Shown: piece after piece, positions 12,601 through 24,600 of the stretch
Numbering within the stretch: position 1 is the first letter of the stretch
How the letters are laid out: each line of letters opens with the position of its first letter
DNA from: Coffea arabica
Taxonomy: Eukaryota; Streptophyta; Magnoliopsida; Gentianales; Rubiaceae
Length of the DNA stretch: 64,000 bases
Reading direction: 5' to 3'
NCBI RefSeq assembly: GCF_036785885.1
Contig: NC_092317.1
Coordinates: forward strand, 1,242,501 to 1,306,500
The notes under the pieces: model-generated
Told to the model about the DNA's origin: nothing
The model's database searches: none
Seen by the model: only the letters and a program-made list of their open reading frames with translations
Program-made: the position numbers and the translations under genes

Positions 12601-13406
12601 ATAGCATGAGAGACAAATGTGAAGGATCAAATAGTGGAAGTTGAAACATTTCAGTAAATTGGGATGACACCAGTTGTTGGATATTGAAACATGGGGGACT
12701 AAGTTGTGATTGGTTTTAACATGTAAACTAATATCCTTTGACTGATTATTTTTATCTATCCATGTCTTTTGCTGTAGGAAACGGCTTTTCAGTATGATAA
12801 ATGACCTCCCTACTGTATTTGAAGTTGTCACTGGTGCTGCCAAGAAACAACAGAAAGAGAAATCTTCGGCACCAAATCACAGTAGTAGCAAACCCAAGTC
12901 AAATTCCAAAATGGTAGAGTTGGATTTTCTGGTGATGGCTTTATTTTATTTTATTTTTGGATGTTTAATAGCATCTCCATCATTTTCCTTTTGTCTTCCT
13001 GTCACTTTAACGTTCTTGACCTGCACTCTAAGTACATTCCTTTCACTTTGAAATAATGCTTTGGATGCTGGATTCTTAATCCTTTGCACAACCATTTCTT
13101 ACATGTCTGAAATGCTCTTCACTTTTTATGTGACACAAGCTGCTGGCATCTGTATCGCAGGGAAAATATTCAAAGTCACAGCCTAAGGATGAGGAGGAGG
13201 TATTAGACGGGGAAGATGAAGAAGAGCATGGTGACACCTTGTGTGGTGCCTGTGGTGAGAATTATGCATCGGACGAGTTCTGGATATGTTGTGATATGTG
13301 TGAGAAGTGGTTCCACGGCAAGTGTGTGAAGATCACCCCTGCTAGAGCTGAGCATATCAAGCAGTATAAGTGCCCATCATGCAGCAATAAGAGACCTCGC
13401 ACTTAA
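9628..13406 (+). CDS. AL: Alfin-like PHD-finger protein
   Basis: A nuclear histone reader of the plant-specific Alfin-like family, which binds H3K4me2/3 through a C-terminal PHD finger. Traced exons are 9628-9718, 9846-9878, 11178-11406, 12778-12913 and 13161-13406, all GT-AG and in frame, predicting 244 aa, close to the usual 230-260. The N-terminal Alfin domain runs from [17 protein letters not shown] through [25 protein letters not shown] (residues 1 to about 135). A variable Lys/Ser then acidic linker ([16 protein letters not shown]) leads into the PHD finger from about residue 191: CGAC...CCDMC..WFHGKC...CPSC, with the C4HC3 ligands complete and the aromatic residues of the methyl-lysine cage (YASDEFW, W of KWFHGKC) present. 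Which of the AL1-AL7 subgroups it belongs to is not resolved. Confidence 0.96.
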
Positions 13407-14880
13407 CGAGTGATGTAACGTAGTTTTCATCTACTTTCAGCCTCTTGATGTGCTCCGTCTTGTCTAAGCGGTTAGGTTTCTTCTGTGTTTCGGAGCTGTA
13501 TGTAGAGCTAACCTGTGAGTTCATACTTTTTTCTCCAGGAAGACATTATTTTGTGCTGTGGTGTTGCCATTTTGTTTGTACTTCGGCTAATTTAGTCCCC
13601 GTTTTACTGCTAAAAAGGGTTACATTCTCCTAATTTTAGTGCTAGGGCGGCAGGAACATTTTGTTGATGTTCTCCTGTTGGGAGTTTTGACAGTCTCTCC
13701 TTGCAGATGTTAGATCACCATTTCTCGACTCTGGAAACGCGTGCCGTTAGCTATTAGTTTTTTTCTCCATAACAAATGATCGTACCGTGTCTCAGATTCA
13801 TGTCCTTAGCTCTTAGTCTTCTCTCCATAGCTCTGGCTTCCGTTGGTTAAAGCGCACATTCTAGACAGATGAAAACTGGCCGAGTAACTTGCCAATCATT
13901 TCGAACTCACCTGAAAGGATCGACGGACAGCGAAGAAATACATGGCATCGAACTAACAAAATCTTTTTCATCTGGCAATGTACCTCTGCTGCATGCCCGA
14001 AATGGATTGTAGTGCAAAATTGGAATTAAGCGAGTCTCGCATCTCTGCTTGTAATTATGGTTTTACCGAATGTTTACAAGGTTAGAAGAATCGGCACGGG
14101 AGATGATGATCCCGGTGTGCCGGACGAAAGGAGGCTCAGTGGTTCCATAAAATAATTTGTGGATTGTTATGCCTGGGACAAACATAAGACGCCATACTGG
14201 ACCGTACAAAATTCTTTTTCATAACCCTTGATGCCTTGTACAATATCGATCCAAATAAAAAGCTAAACATTTAACCAACGTAAGCAACAAAATACTCTTT
14301 AGCCATTTATTTAAAGCAAGCATCTTGATCTGATAAGTGATCGGTTTCGCAGTACAGTTCTGTAATCAGTGCACGAAAGAGATTTAACCATGGACTAATC
14401 AGTGCCCAACTCCATTCTATGGTTTTAGTATTTGGCTATTATCCATGAAGACTGAAAAGAAGCAATCCCTCCACGCAAAAGGAGCTCACATTTTGGCAGC
14501 CACTTCCGATCGACTAGAGCGAAGCTGGAAAATCCGACTTTTAGCTAATAGAGGGGACCTCCCAATAAAGAGTTTCGAGTTCCAAAAAGTTGTGGAATAT
14601 ACTCCAGAGTATGCATCATGATGCAGGAAGGTATGTGTGTGGGAGTCGAAGAAATAGAATGGTATGTACATTAAAGTTGTACGCATAACGAAACTAGCAG
14701 CTGCACACATAGACTGCCATTTTGGTTAGGGTGAAGAGTTCTAGTTCAAGCAACAGCAGGAAATAGAGACAACTTTAGAGTTGAAAACAACCAAAAGATT
14801 TAACATTGCATTAGTTGAAAGAGGAGAAGACAAAACTAAGCTTATGCCCTGTTTGTTTTATTTCGTAATTCGTATGTTCA
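13407..14880. other. Convergent 3' region between the Alfin-like and carrier genes
   Basis: The 3'UTR of the Alfin-like gene occupies roughly the first 350 bp and that of the carrier gene, on the opposite strand, the last 100-200 bp. Between them I see no conserved coding sequence; the short frames here look random. Confidence 0.5.
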
Positions 14881-15954
14881 TCATGTCAAACCCTCTTGAT
14901 TCTTGGCTGAGAGCCGTTTCAAGAACTCATAGGTAGTTATCATTGTGGTGGCAGACATGGACATTGAAGCCCATCGTGGCCACAGCCCTCTGTAGCAAGC
15001 CATCAAACCACCTTCTCTTACCAAATTCCTGAACGTGTGTCCAATGGTTGGCCCCTTTCGGCCATTTTCGTCCCCATCCAGAACCTGCAATCTGGTCTTT
15101 ATGGTATCCAAAGGCATAGTAATCACCGCGGAAACTCCTCCAGCCATGAATGCACTGACCCCTTGAACAGCTATTACAGTTTTACAATCAGGCCTTAAAG
15201 CACTAACACCGTTTTCAAACATATCATCATCTTTCTTGCACAAGTAAAATCCAATTCCATCCCAAACTAGCCTCTGAGCAACAGAGTAGGATGCCCACCA
15301 AACTGCATTAGAAGGAGCATAAGTCAAGATCGAAATCCCAAATCCCCTGTAGAGTCCTCTGAGTCCATCCGAATTTAGGATCTTCCTGAAGGCATCAAAT
15401 CCATTCAGATACTTGGTCGAAGATAACGAATTACTAAATTTGTGTCGATTACCACCTTGCACCATAAGGCGCTGGCTCACCACATCAATTGGGGTCCAAA
15501 CCATTTGTGCAGCCACTGCAGCACTTAATCCAGCAGCAGCATTAGCCATAGCAGCTGCAGTCGAGTCTGGAAAGCCAACTTTAATGGCAGTAGTCCCCAC
15601 ATTACTCTTGGTAATCTCCAAGACGGCCATGTATAATGCCCTGGCGGGGATTGTACCCATTAAAGAAGTCCCAAATCCTCTATACAAACTGCGAAACCCC
15701 TCATGTCTAACAACCCAAAACGCAATCCTAATGGTAGAAACTTGAGATTGGGCCACCTGTTGCCTGGTTTTTAACACCACTATAGGATAAAGAGTAGCTG
15801 AAACACCGGAAAAAAAGGCAGCTCCGAGGAAGAAAAACTTGGATTTATCCAGCATTTTCCAATCTATATCAGCTGGAATTTTTACTTCTTGGGACGATAC
15901 TTCTTCTTCTTCAGCAGCATCCAAACTCATCTTAGCCACTTTCAAAAATCCCAC
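14881..15954 (-). CDS. Mitochondrial substrate carrier, SLC25A44-like
   Basis: A 357-aa, single-exon member of the mitochondrial carrier family, expected in the inner mitochondrial membrane with six transmembrane helices. Three tandem Mito_carr repeats are visible. Their signatures are YPIVVLKTRQQ (repeat 1), TPIDVVSQRLM (repeat 2) and MPLDTIKTRLQ (repeat 3), each followed by G-x-R/Y-x-L/C-YRG boxes (GFRSLYRGFG, GLRGLYRGFG, GLMACYRGLW). Repeats 1 and 2 depart from PX[D/E]XX[K/R], as is common in this subfamily. Human SLC25A44 moves branched-chain amino acids; whether the plant protein does so is not known from this sequence. The acidic N-terminus (AAEEEEVSS) has no clear presequence. The second Met (MSLDAAEEEE) is an alternative start. 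Confidence 0.93.
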   Translation of the reverse strand: MGFLKVAKMSLDAAEEEEVSSQEVKIPADIDWKMLDKSKFFFLGAAFFSGVSATLYPIVVLKTRQQVAQSQVSTIRIAFWVVRHEGFRSLYRGFGTSLMGTIPARALYMAVLEITKSNVGTTAIKVGFPDSTAAAMANAAAGLSAAVAAQMVWTPIDVVSQRLMVQGGNRHKFSNSLSSTKYLNGFDAFRKILNSDGLRGLYRGFGISILTYAPSNAVWWASYSVAQRLVWDGIGFYLCKKDDDMFENGVSALRPDCKTVIAVQGVSAFMAGGVSAVITMPLDTIKTRLQVLDGDENGRKGPTIGHTFRNLVREGGLMACYRGLWPRWASMSMSATTMITTYEFLKRLSAKNQEGLT

Positions 15955-16560
15955 TTTTTTTTTTTACTGTCAACTACTGTTGCTCAAGAAATTTTCATTC
16001 TACTAACTTGACCTCCATCTCTAATATGTCTATGAAAACAAGTACAAACCCATATCCATTAGATCATCAAACATCTTAAAACCAACAAAAATATTATTGT
16101 TACTATCACACAAATCCCAAAAAGTCTGGTCTTTAAAGATTTTTTTGGAACTGCAGTTACTGCAGGCTCAGAAAAAAGATCAAAACTTCATCTGCTGCTA
16201 GAGCTACTACTATTCACAAGTGCAGGAGAAAGTTGAGGTAAAAATCCAAAGAGGGCCCTTTTTTTTCCTCTTGCGAAGCCATTTTTGGGATCTAACGTGA
16301 ACAACAGCATACGGGTCTAACATTTTTGGATGGCTCTAACCGGCAAAAGGTACATCATCTTCGACGGAAACGAAACGGTAGACCTGATTATATCAATACT
16401 ACTGGAGGTATCGGATCTCGGACTTGTTCAGAAACTACAATGGAAATAAGCGGCTTAGAGGAGGAGAGAAAAATCGGCAAGACCGAAAGGCCTGTTGGCG
16501 GAAGGTAGTGAGAGCGAGACGGGAGTGGAGGATGAAGAGAGAGGCTGAGGATTTTACTTT
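15955..16560 (-). promoter_or_regulatory. Probable 5'UTR and promoter of the carrier gene
   Basis: On the minus strand the stretch 16560-16380 is CT-rich in the manner of a plant 5' leader, and a poly-A/T tract directly precedes the ATG. An intron may lie in the leader. No TATA box was fixed. Confidence 0.35.
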
Positions 16561-18419
16561 TTATTCTTTTTAATTGTTTGCATCATTGCATGAATGATGA
16601 GAGAGGGGAATGAAGTCTCAAGATTGCCACGTGCAGATGTCGGATTGGTGGAATAAATTTAGTTAGACGGTTGGTTTGGTCTTTTCAATGAGATAGTGGG
16701 TTTGTTTGTCTGTACTGCGATCTGACAAAGACCCGCGGATGACTGGCCCACCAGTTCTGACGTGTGAACCTTATCCGCACTCACACCTGGTGGCGGTGGG
16801 ATCATGCGTTTGCCGGTACGGTAGAGTAGAGTATTATTTACCGACTCAGCTACACCATCGTGTCATTGTCAAGGTTCAGATTTACCGTACGTATTTTCTT
16901 GTTCTAAGTACATGCAGAGTATAATTCAAGAAAATTTGTAATTGCTCGTAAAACTCAAGACTAATTTCAAAAAGCAAGAGCTTCCGCCCAGCCGGAGAAG
17001 ATCCAATCATCAGGGAGAGCTTTTTTTTTTTTTTTTTCTTTTAAACTTTGTTATATACCCTATTTGTTTAGTGCATCACACAAGAATTGTATTATTTCTT
17101 ATTTTTAAAAAAATTCAAAGAATAGAATAATGCTGTTATCTGATTTGATACTCTGTTTCCTAACCTCCATACGACCCTCTTTAAACTCTCCATAAAGTAT
17201 ATTTAACTCCAATATACGCCTCCTCAGGCTCCCTCCCTATAAACTTCCCCCATAGAGTGCATTTAATACTAATACAAGTCTATTTCAGCTCCCTCCCCAT
17301 AAAATAAGAATACATTACAGAAAAAAGAAAGAAAAAAAACTAGAGCCAAGACATAACCATATTGATCAATTGAGAAAAGCTTGTAATATTTGGTTTAAGT
17401 ATATGTATTGCAGGAAGGAATTTTTTTTATTACAAGCCTCAATATGCCCAATCCCTTTGTTTCTAGAATTTTAGATTTATTTTAATCCATAAATATTTGA
17501 TTCTACAATTTCACTACAATCAACCCATTTAAAACTATTAGTAACTTTTCTCGATTTCCAATTGCTATGCATGTTTAGCTAATCCTTATCCCTTCTCACC
17601 ATTTCAAATTTACGTGATCCTTATCCGTTAATCTTATGAACTAATCTGGATCACAGAAAATTGAAATCACATCTACAAAATTTCAGTTTAGAACTCCATT
17701 CCAATCACAATTCGTACAACTCTATAATAACCAATTGATAACACAAATCCTTCACATCATCTGACGAGTAATAACTATAACTCAAAAGCATGTTATTTTG
17801 CATATCCATCGGAAGAAGCTTGATTCTACCCTGCCAGAAATTTGGTCGGTTACAAACAAAACCATTCAGCCTTTTTTTTTCCAAGGAGACAGCAACACCG
17901 AACTTCTTAATTGCCTTCGATGTGCATATAGCAACTCTTAAACGACGACTGACTCAATGTGAAACCTAAAATGTTAATTTTAGGAGGACTCCTCAGAGAT
18001 AGAGGTCGGAATTTCTCGATGACCGTATACGTCAGGAGTCCATCCAGGAAAGTGTGGTACATCCTCTTTCCCTCTCCCGTTTGCAGAAGTCCCAAGTATT
18101 CTGAATGAGCCTCACGAAGCCCAGACTGCGCGGGGTGGTTCATGCTAACCACCAGACTGACCGAACCACATACACAAGGAGGCACCCTTAGCTTCGTCTT
18201 CACCTCTGCGAGCCACTGCATTTCCGCCAGTGGACAGCATCATGCGGAACAAAGCCCATTCACTATCATTAGTTCTTAATCGTTCGTCGACTGCATCGAG
18301 CCAGCAAGATGTCTCTCCCGAACCAGGTAAGAGGAAGAGGGGTGCTGGGTAGATGACGTTTGTATGATCTATCACCGATCAGCACCAGTTACTATCACGA
18401 CATTGGCAGTCCCATATAT
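16561..18419. other. Intergenic region between carrier promoter and midasin 3' end
   Basis: No gene is supported. The last several hundred bases probably include the midasin 3'UTR (minus strand). A degenerate tandem pair of about 60 bp is at 17182-17300. Short frames at 17907-18375 have no recognisable content. Confidence 0.45.
17182..17300. repeat. Imperfect tandem duplication, two units of about 60 bp
   Basis: Units at about 17182-17240 and 17241-17300 both run TAAACT...CCATA...TATTTAA...AATA...TCAG-GCTCCCTCCC-ATA. They are diverged, so the duplication is old. No coding content. Confidence 0.6.
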
Positions 18420-21400
18420 TTAGTCCCTAGAATATTGCATAAGCTCAAACCACTGCACGTAAAATACAGAAAAAATTGGTTAGACTCGGATCATAATATA
18501 TGGTATTCCATACCTTTTAGGCCTGAGAGTGAGAGAGAGAAAGAGGGGGGGGGGGGAACAAGGAGCACATGTAATTACTTGTCTCAATAGATCAGCAAGT
18601 GTTCTAGGTAGTGCCTCAATGTTCTTCAGAACCACATAATACGGGAAAGGAAAGGAATCTAAATACTTGGAGAACTTGACATTTCCACCTTGAAATGTTG
18701 CTTCCTGGAGGAACAAACAAGTGAGTCATCCTTGAGACTGAAGAGACTTTAGTTCCAAAAACTTGAAAAGACAAAAATACAACCAAAATATAAGGCAAAA
18801 AGAGTTACCATCAGGTCCATGATTGACTCTTCAGGGCTATCCAGTAACAAAAATGCCACCAAACGTTTTCTACTCAAGATATCTCTCACACAACGTTTAA
18901 GGTTTTCCTAGAAATATTCGACGTAAAAAGAGAATAAATGAGAATGAGAGGATAAGTGACAAGGTTGGATATTTGATGAATGAATTGTGAAATACCTTCT
19001 CATGGAACCTGCCATCTGCAATTATCAAAACAAGTTGCTGCAGGGGATTATGTCCTGAAGGTAGTCGTGCATTTGCTACTGCAGCATCCAGCATATTGTT
19101 CAAATATTTCAATAGATCAACTACTGGTTCATCAGCTATTGTATTCTCTTGACTAAATGTCAAGCTTGAGATCATCTATTCCCAGAAAAGGCAAATATCA
19201 GCCAAAGTAATCCAGTTTCACAACAATTATGTGCAGCTTAGATCTCATCTAAACAATTTTTAACTTGAAGCAATCAAATAGACCATTCAAAAGCATGATC
19301 TACAGACAGTTGATCAAGATTGGAAAAAAAAAAAGAACAAAAGATGGACTGAGATGTAGTGTCAGCTTCTCATTTACTTGTCAGGAGGAAAAAACTGACC
19401 TTTATACCAGCTTCTCCAGTAAATGGCTGATCAAAATCATGGAGCAATCTTATGTTGCCCTTCTTCCCAAAGCTTGCAACAGCTAAGTTACCAACTTCCA
19501 ATTGAGACATTGCACGACAAACTGTGACCAAAGCTTCAATAGCTACATCTCCGCAACGACTTTCCTGCATACTACGGGAATCATCCACAGCAATGACCAC
19601 CTGGTAATTGCGTTTATTTGGCCGTGTCCTCCTTAGCCATATTTTGTCTTTACGGTAATGACTTGCAATATAAGGAATCACCTGCCAATTTACACACGTT
19701 GTAATCGTATACCTTTCAGGTTTAAAGTATCTACACCATGTAAAGTCAATAGGTATCATACATGCTGTGTTTTCTTTTCTCAGTTTATATAATATGCCAA
19801 TCAAGTTCCAGTCTCCCACCCACCCCAACCCAAAGAAGCACAGAGAAAATGGTAATGTGTATCTGTCCAGCATTCTTCTTGTCATCTTCTGAACACAAGG
19901 AAAAATTTTTTTTCCACTTCCTTCCTTCTCTTCCAGAAACAAGGTATTTCATTTGAAAAACCACAGAAAGTGAGAATGAGTTTAGAAATATAAGCACTAT
20001 AATACGCACCTTCTTCATGTTAATCCTTTTGCCAGTCTTGTAATCACCCTGGAGCTTGCTAGCTAAAGTGGGTTCCATGACAAGCCGGAGCTGTTCAGCC
20101 AACTCTTGTGACAATCTTGTAGTGAGTAGTTCATATCTTCTCCACACTGTAGCAGCATTATGTCTCACATCACTGGAAATTTCTTCAAGAAAATTGGCCT
20201 TACCAAGCTCGTCATCACTCACAGAAAGCTTGCTGAGTTGATTTATGTCCTCAGTCAAGTAAGACCTATTGATAGACACCAAACTCTGTGATAACCTCGT
20301 GTCCTCATCATGATTCCCATGAAGTCCTGAAGATTCCTCTGAATGCTTCCCTAAGTCCAAGCTTTCTGATTGTCTTTCCAAATCATTTCCATGATTCAAA
20401 GCCGAACTCAGCATATGTTGTCTGTCAGATGGCTGATTTTCAAACTCCATATCAATGCCATGGTCTACTCCTTTAGTTTCAGTATCTTTTTCCAGATCCT
20501 TTCCACTCATATTTTTGTCAATCTGGTCATTTGTTGCTGGTCCAAGTGTTTGGGCTGTTCCCTTCTCAAATTCAGCAGTGTATCCATATTCATTTGCATT
20601 TTCCTCATTGAAATCACCAGTGTCATTGACATTTTCCTCAAGATCCATAGACACTTTAACTCGTTCTTTCCATCCATCAAGTGCATCTCCAACACTACGC
20701 AAAGGATTTGGTTTTGTTTTCTGAATTGAGTCTTCCCTTAGTGGCATAGGCGCATCAAAACGACTATTGCCTAGTTTGCTACCATTTGATGTGTCAGTAA
20801 CAGGAAGTTCAATGGCAGAGGAATCAGGTAAGCCTCTGATAGGAGCAAGATCATCTTGAACATCACTGGCATCTGACCATTTTGCTTCTGGTACAACATC
20901 ACCCAAACCTACAGCACTAGATTCTGCATTTGGTTTATTTGCAGATTGCAAAGTTGAAATATCATCATTCATTTGCTCAGAAGTTCCCATTTGCAGAGGT
21001 TCCTTTGGCTCCCCAGAGCCCATTGTATCATTTTCATGATCACTTTCTTGGCTGTCTGTCAAATTGTTAGAACCTTTCTCATCCAAAGTTCCATCCATTT
21101 CAACATCCTTTTCCTCCTCGTTCTCACTGTCAGCTGGATCTTGTAGTTCTTCCATTACATGATCTTCCATGAGTTCAGTTCCGTTTGCTTCATCTTCATC
21201 AAAATCTTGGTTTGGCTCATCAATCTTCAACCCACTAGGATCTGAGTATGCATTGTCTTTGTCCATCATCGCATCTTCCTTGCCGTCAGGAGCAGCTTCT
21301 TCTCCATTTTCCACATCTTTTTTGTCAAATTCTTCAGGATTGTTCTCCCCAGCTTCATCAACAGAAACTGGATCTTGCTTAGCTCGAAGCTCCCTATCAT

Positions 21401-21680
21401 TAGTTTCATAGTCTTCCACTGGTGGCCCAGACTCATACTTCTCTTCCATGCCCATGGGATTTTCATCATCACTCTTCTCCCAGGGTTTCTCTTTAGCAAT
21501 TTCACTATCAGCACCAGTTTCCCCCATTGCAGATTCCAATTGCTCGTCTCCACTGCCACCATAATCATCCATAGGTTCCTCATTAACACTAAGGACATCA
21601 GTACCAAAATCATGTTCCATCTCTATTCCTTTATCACTTCTACTTGGAGGATCACTTAAACCATCCTGCCCCTCACAATT
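18420..21680 (-). other. Midasin segment: acidic tail and MIDAS domain
   Basis: Exons 46-51: 20010-21680, 19400-19681, 18996-19175, 18809-18907, 18579-18704, 18420-18452. Exon 46 codes for 557 residues, most of them a disordered stretch dominated by Asp and Glu, the flexible lever of midasin, ending ...GDYKTGKRINMKKV. The MIDAS (von Willebrand A-like) domain carries the metal site DxSxS in VIAVDDSRSM and the conserved LLHDFDQPFTGEAG and LVLIIADGRFHEKENLKR. The MIDAS domain docks on UBL-containing assembly factors (known for Rsa4/Ytm1). Confidence 0.93.
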
Positions 21681-24600
21681 CTGTGGAAACAGGGAAAAGA
21701 ATGTCATGAAGCTTGCGCAAGGATCTTTCTTGAAGGAAAAGAATAGAAGAGAGCAACATAGAAAGTTCTATAACCCTGGGGCTTCCATACCTTTTCAGAA
21801 GTCCCAAGAAGTTGATCTTCATTATTTATCTGATCACTGACATCATTTAGTCCTGCACCCTCACCCATACCGGTTCCACTAGCATCTTGTCTTGTTTCAC
21901 ATTCAGATTCCTTAACTTGGTCTTCTGGAATGCCAAATCCTTTTGCAAATAACAAAGCAAAAATCTCTGCAAGCACATAAGTCATGACTGAGACCTGCAT
22001 ACAAAGTAGACCCATTTAGGTAACCAATGTTAATGGAGCATGTATACAAAGGGAGAGAAAAAATTCAAGAAAGAGACAAAAAAGGAGACTCGATTGCTTA
22101 ATCCAGCCTATCCTTTTACAAGAAAGGCCTTAGGCCACCCATTACACCTACTCCAGATCCCTCTGTAACTAGAATGCGGCACATAAAGGAGACTGGATTG
22201 CTTAATCCAAGAAGGCAGAATACATTTCATGTAGCTTAGGTTCACTGCTTTCTAACAGAAGGAAGATTATAAATCAATTGAGATCAGAATGCATTTGACA
22301 TTCTTACCATCCTATGCATATTGAGAAAATCATGCAGAAGACCATCACCAAAGGCCAAGATCACGTTTAACAATGAGTATAGAATCCTCAAATGTGCTTG
22401 AAAAAGAGAGCATGTATTTGTCTTACTGCAATGGTTCAGCTGCTCTCCCTGATAAAGAACTTACCAGTTAGAATTCAAACAGAAATCTGAAAGATATCTT
22501 ATGAGATCAGTTTTTAATTTAAGACCAGTGATTGAACTGGAAAACTTACAGCATTATTAGTTATCTGCACCAATTTGTCACAGATAAAGTCCAACTTCAA
22601 GCGTTGAGTATCTGCTTCGAAAAAGCTTTTCCATTCACTAATATTGCTTGGTGACTCTTCACCAAAAACAGGTCCATTCTTCTGTGAGAGCATCACATGG
22701 AATGCATCTGATATACTTCTATATATTTCCTTAAATGGATCCAGGAAGCCCACTCCAATAGTGTTTTCTATATGAAGGTTGGCATCTTCAGAAACATTTT
22801 CTGATTGCTTTCTTGCTTTCAAATCAGAACTATACTGTTCGGCCATGAAACTAGCCTGAAAATACATAGCCAATAAATTGTTAAAAGCAGACCACTCTCA
22901 AGAAATTGAGAAACAAAAATTGTAATTAATTACGCATATCCATCAATTTACAAATGGAACTTAAAAGTACCTTCTCAAAAACCTCTTCGAAGTGTCCAAG
23001 TAATATTGCTTTAACTGTTGCTCCCTCCCTGTCTTCCCTGCTAAAAGCACTGAGGTTGTCCTTAAATGTTCTTATCCACTTGAAGTTGTCATTTACCAAT
23101 TGTTCCATTTGTTTTGTAACACCATATGGAAGCAGTAAAGCTTCACAAGTGGCTTTAGCTCTGTTATCGCCAAGAAGATGAAGATCCAGCAGACCCTGTT
23201 TTGGAAATATCATTAGCTTAGATATGCAAGCATAACATCAATGGGAAGAAAAGTATGAACAAGAGTAAGTACCTTAGAGCTCTGAAGCTCCGGGACAAAT
23301 TTCTCAATGATGCAAAAAATCTGCTTAGCTGTATCTTTGACGTTGGAACAGGAGTTTAAGTGATTATGCTCTACCTTTTGTACCAACAATTGCACTTCAG
23401 ATATCATGGTAGACAAATTGTCAAGAAGTTGCTGCAATGAAAAAGGTGAAGTTACAGCAGTCATCAACAATGCAAAAATGACATTTTAGACTATACTGAG
23501 CCACAAGTCCAATGTCTACCTTCTGCTGCCACATGCAATTAAATATGGCATTTTGGTTCTCAGGAAAGGACCATTCACAACTGGCTGGTCCCACAAAAGA
23601 GTCTGGGAACAAATTTGCTAAAGGCCAAAGACATTCTCTCAGATCTTTAAGTTCCTCCGAAAAATGATAGGCAGCAGCACGTTGATCTTGTTGAATTGCA
23701 ATGAGGTGATCAAGGAAAGAACAGGACCTTTTAACCTATACAAACAATAGGATCTGAGATGATCAAGAAAAGAATAGGACTTTTAAACAATACAAACAAC
23801 AGGATTCAACAAAATAATGTGCATTTTAAAGGTGAAAACTCCAGCTCAAACACATAGGAGAAAAAGGTGTAGGTTGTGCTGTTTAACCCGATGCATAATC
23901 TGGATCAGAGACGTGTGATACATGCAATACATGTTAACATTTTCGTTGGTCTAAACAGGTTTCAAAATTGTATACAAGCTGGGTTGTTCGTTTCCATGAT
24001 GGCTCGAATAACGTTGTTACTGTATGCAAGCTCGGTTGTTCATTCCCAAGTTAGTTTGAATGAATTACTTCATTAGAGATGTATAAATCAGTCCATGTAC
24101 CCGAAACTTTCTTATACTTCATTGCTTGAAAAGATGACAAGCATGACATTGCAATCGTATGAACCAATCTTTGATAAATTTTATGAAGCCAACTCAGATT
24201 GAATTGGAATTTCCTTAGTTTATTATTTCCAGGCTAGTCTGTAAACATAACAGTCAAGAACCCAATATTATATGCCTGTGCCAAAAACCGAGCACATATC
24301 ATTGCGTATTCTCTCGTTCTTTTGTATTTTTTGGGAAAAGGAGGACAAGCTCCAGATGCTTCCTCCAAAGTAAGGCCAATTATTCTTGAGCAATTTCATT
24401 GCCCTGCACCTCCCTTAGGAGCCAATGAGTTTGTATCTTTAATTTAATTTAATTGTTTTTTTTTTTGGGGGGGGGGGGGGGGGGGGAGGAGGTAGCACAG
24501 TCTTTCCAGTTCTTTGTCAAATCTAACTTCAGTGGTGTAGCTTTCCAGGGACTACCAGTCAGACAATATTGCTTTTCCAAAAAGTTACAAATGTAACATA

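Noticed and set aside
12366..12843. Minus-strand open frames in the last third of the Alfin-like gene
   Set aside because: They overlap an intron and an exon of the Alfin-like gene in antisense and match no family.
20370..21660. Several plus-strand open frames opposite midasin exon 46
   Set aside because: They are antisense shadows of a long run of Asp/Glu codons, which read as Ser/Phe/Leu-rich frames on the other strand.
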